Shown here: positions 7,310 through 8,548 of the stretch, in pieces | Layout: each line of letters begins with the position of its first letter | Numbering within the stretch: position 1 is the stretch's first letter | Assembly (NCBI GenBank): GCA_955652795.1 | Contig: CATPBQ010000201.1 | Location: forward strand, 1-8,548 | DNA: 8,548 nt | Source: an uncultured Steroidobacteraceae bacterium | GTDB taxonomy: Bacteria; Pseudomonadota; Gammaproteobacteria; Steroidobacterales; Steroidobacteraceae | Reading direction: 5' to 3' | Notes under the pieces: generated by a model | What the model was told of the DNA's origin: nothing | The model's database searches: none | What the model saw: only the letters and a program-made list of their open reading frames with translations | Made by a program: the position numbers and the translations under genes

Positions 7310-8548
7310 TGGCCGCCACACCGTTATCCGAGATTCGCAACTACACCATGAACTTCGGGCCTCAGCACCCGGCCGCCCACGGGGTGCTGCGGCTGGTGCT
7401 GGAGATGGACGGCGAAGTGATCCAGAAGGCCGATCCACACATCGGGCTGTTACATCGCGGCACGGAGAAGCTGGCGGAGTCGAAACCCTTCAACCAGTCG
7501 ATCGGTTACATGGATCGGCTCGACTACGTATCGATGATGTGCAACGAGCATGCCTATGTACTCGCGATCGAGCGCCTGCTCGGCATCGAGCCGCCGGAGC
7601 GCGCGCAGTACATCCGCGTCATGTTCGATGAAATCACGCGCATCCTGAATCACCTCATGTGGCTCGGCGCTCACGGCCTCGACATCGGCGCCATGACGGT
7701 GTTCCTGCTGTGTTTCAAGGAGCGCGAGGAGCTGATGGACGTCTACGAGGCGGTATCCGGCACGCGCATGCATGCCACCTACTACCGCCCCGGCGGCGTG
7801 TACCGCGATCTGCCCGATGCGATGCCGAAGTACCAGGCTTCCAAGTGGCGCTCGCACAAGCAAGCCGCACGCATGAACGAGGCGCGCGCCGGCACCATGC
7901 TGGATTTCATCCAGGCATTCACCGCGCGCTTTCCGTCCGCCATCGACGACTACGAGACGCTGCTCACCGACAACCGCATCTGGAAGCAGCGCACGGTCAA
8001 CATCGGGGTGGTGTCCCCGGAGCGCGCCCTGCAGCTGGGCTTCTCCGGTCCGATGCTGCGCGGCTCAGGTATTGCCTGGGACCTGCGCAAGAAGCAGCCC
8101 TATGAAGTGTACGAACGCATGGATTTCGATGTGCCGCTGGGCGTGAACGGCGACTGCTACGACCGCTACCTGGTGCGCGTCGAGGAGATGCGCCAGGCCA
8201 ACCGCATCGTGCGTCAGTGCGTGGAGTGGCTGCGCGCGCATCCGGGAGCGGTGATGATCGACGACCGCAAGGTGCGCCCGCCCGGGCGCGAGCGCATGAA
8301 GGATGACATGGAGGCCCTCATCCATCACTTTAAGTTCTTCACGGAAGGCTATGAAGTACCAGAAGGAGAGACCTACGCTGCCGTGGAAGCCCCCAAGGGC
8401 GAGTTCGGCATCTACCTGGTATCCGACGGCGCCAACAAGCCGTATCGCCTCAAATGCCGGGCGCCGGGTTTCCCGCATCTGGCCGCGCTGGAGGAGATGT
8501 GCCGCGGCCACATGCTCGCCGACGTGGTGGCGGTGATCGGCTCGCAGG
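7309..8548 (+). CDS. nuoD: NADH-quinone oxidoreductase subunit D (NuoD, 3' end outside window)
   Basis: NuoD (49 kDa subunit) forms the quinone-binding pocket of complex I with NuoB and descends from the large subunit of NiFe hydrogenases. I translated 413 codons with no stop; the family is usually about 417 residues, so only a few codons are missing. Visible motifs are FGPQHPAAHGVLRL (16-29), with H24 matching the quinone-pocket histidine, IGLLHRGTEK (45-54), MDRLDYVSMMCNE (68-80), with Y73 matching the quinone-pocket tyrosine, MTVFLLCFKERE (129-140) and PGGVYRDLP (161-169). The last complete residues (VVAVIGSQ, 406-413) are at the usual end of the protein, and the final G of the window fits the next conserved Asp codon. 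The ATG at 7309 overlaps the nuoC stop as TGATG, with AGGTG at 7296-7300 as a likely ribosome site, so translation is probably coupled to nuoC. Confidence 0.97.
   Translation, partial: MAATPLSEIRNYTMNFGPQHPAAHGVLRLVLEMDGEVIQKADPHIGLLHRGTEKLAESKPFNQSIGYMDRLDYVSMMCNEHAYVLAIERLLGIEPPERAQYIRVMFDEITRILNHLMWLGAHGLDIGAMTVFLLCFKEREELMDVYEAVSGTRMHATYYRPGGVYRDLPDAMPKYQASKWRSHKQAARMNEARAGTMLDFIQAFTARFPSAIDDYETLLTDNRIWKQRTVNIGVVSPERALQLGFSGPMLRGSGIAWDLRKKQPYEVYERMDFDVPLGVNGDCYDRYLVRVEEMRQANRIVRQCVEWLRAHPGAVMIDDRKVRPPGRERMKDDMEALIHHFKFFTEGYEVPEGETYAAVEAPKGEFGIYLVSDGANKPYRLKCRAPGFPHLAALEEMCRGHMLADVVAVIGSQ

Noticed and set aside
6545..7438. Antisense open frame (297 codons) opposite nuoC
   Set aside because: It crosses the nuoB-nuoC and nuoC-nuoD boundaries and has no domain signature; a shadow of real genes.

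Overview
The window is ordinary, densely packed chromosomal housekeeping DNA from a high-GC bacterium, with every recognisable gene on the + strand. The gene set (ftsH, folP, glmM, tpiA, secG, tRNA-Leu(GAG), then nuoA, nuoB, nuoC, nuoD) and the protein sequences point to a gammaproteobacterium. Unlike in E. coli, nuoC and nuoD are separate genes, tpiA lies between glmM and secG, and the nuo operon follows secG/tRNA-Leu. From memory this order resembles Xanthomonadales and related lineages such as Nevskiales or Steroidobacterales. That placement is inference and was not searched.

Layout. Positions 1-1875 carry almost all of ftsH, lacking only its N-terminus. folP (about 1952-2806) and glmM (2857-4191) follow at short spacing and probably belong to the same transcript. 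The 188 bases between glmM and tpiA (4192-4379) hold a strong GC-rich inverted repeat without a U-tract and then a good sigma70-type promoter (TTGCGT, 17-base spacer, TATGAT) driving tpiA (4380-5138), secG (5152-5538) and tRNA-Leu(GAG) (5570-5654). A classic intrinsic terminator (5693-5721) follows the tRNA. nuoA starts 18 bases after that terminator, and nuoA-B-C-D are tightly packed with overlapping or nearly touching ends. nuoD runs off the right edge with only a few codons missing. No gene-free stretch exceeds 300 bases.

Function. The genes cover membrane protein quality control (FtsH), folate synthesis (FolP), the entry to UDP-GlcNAc and cell-wall synthesis (GlmM), glycolysis (TpiA), protein export (SecG), a leucine tRNA, and the start of respiratory complex I (NuoA membrane arm; NuoB, NuoC and NuoD peripheral arm next to the quinone site). 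All key catalytic or ligand residues I checked are present and no gene appears broken.

I found no previously undescribed biological system. The point most worth a second look is the tRNA-Leu/nuoA junction. An extended -10 promoter-like sequence lies just upstream of the intrinsic terminator, and no room is left for a promoter between the terminator and nuoA. Complex I expression may therefore depend on read-through or attenuation.
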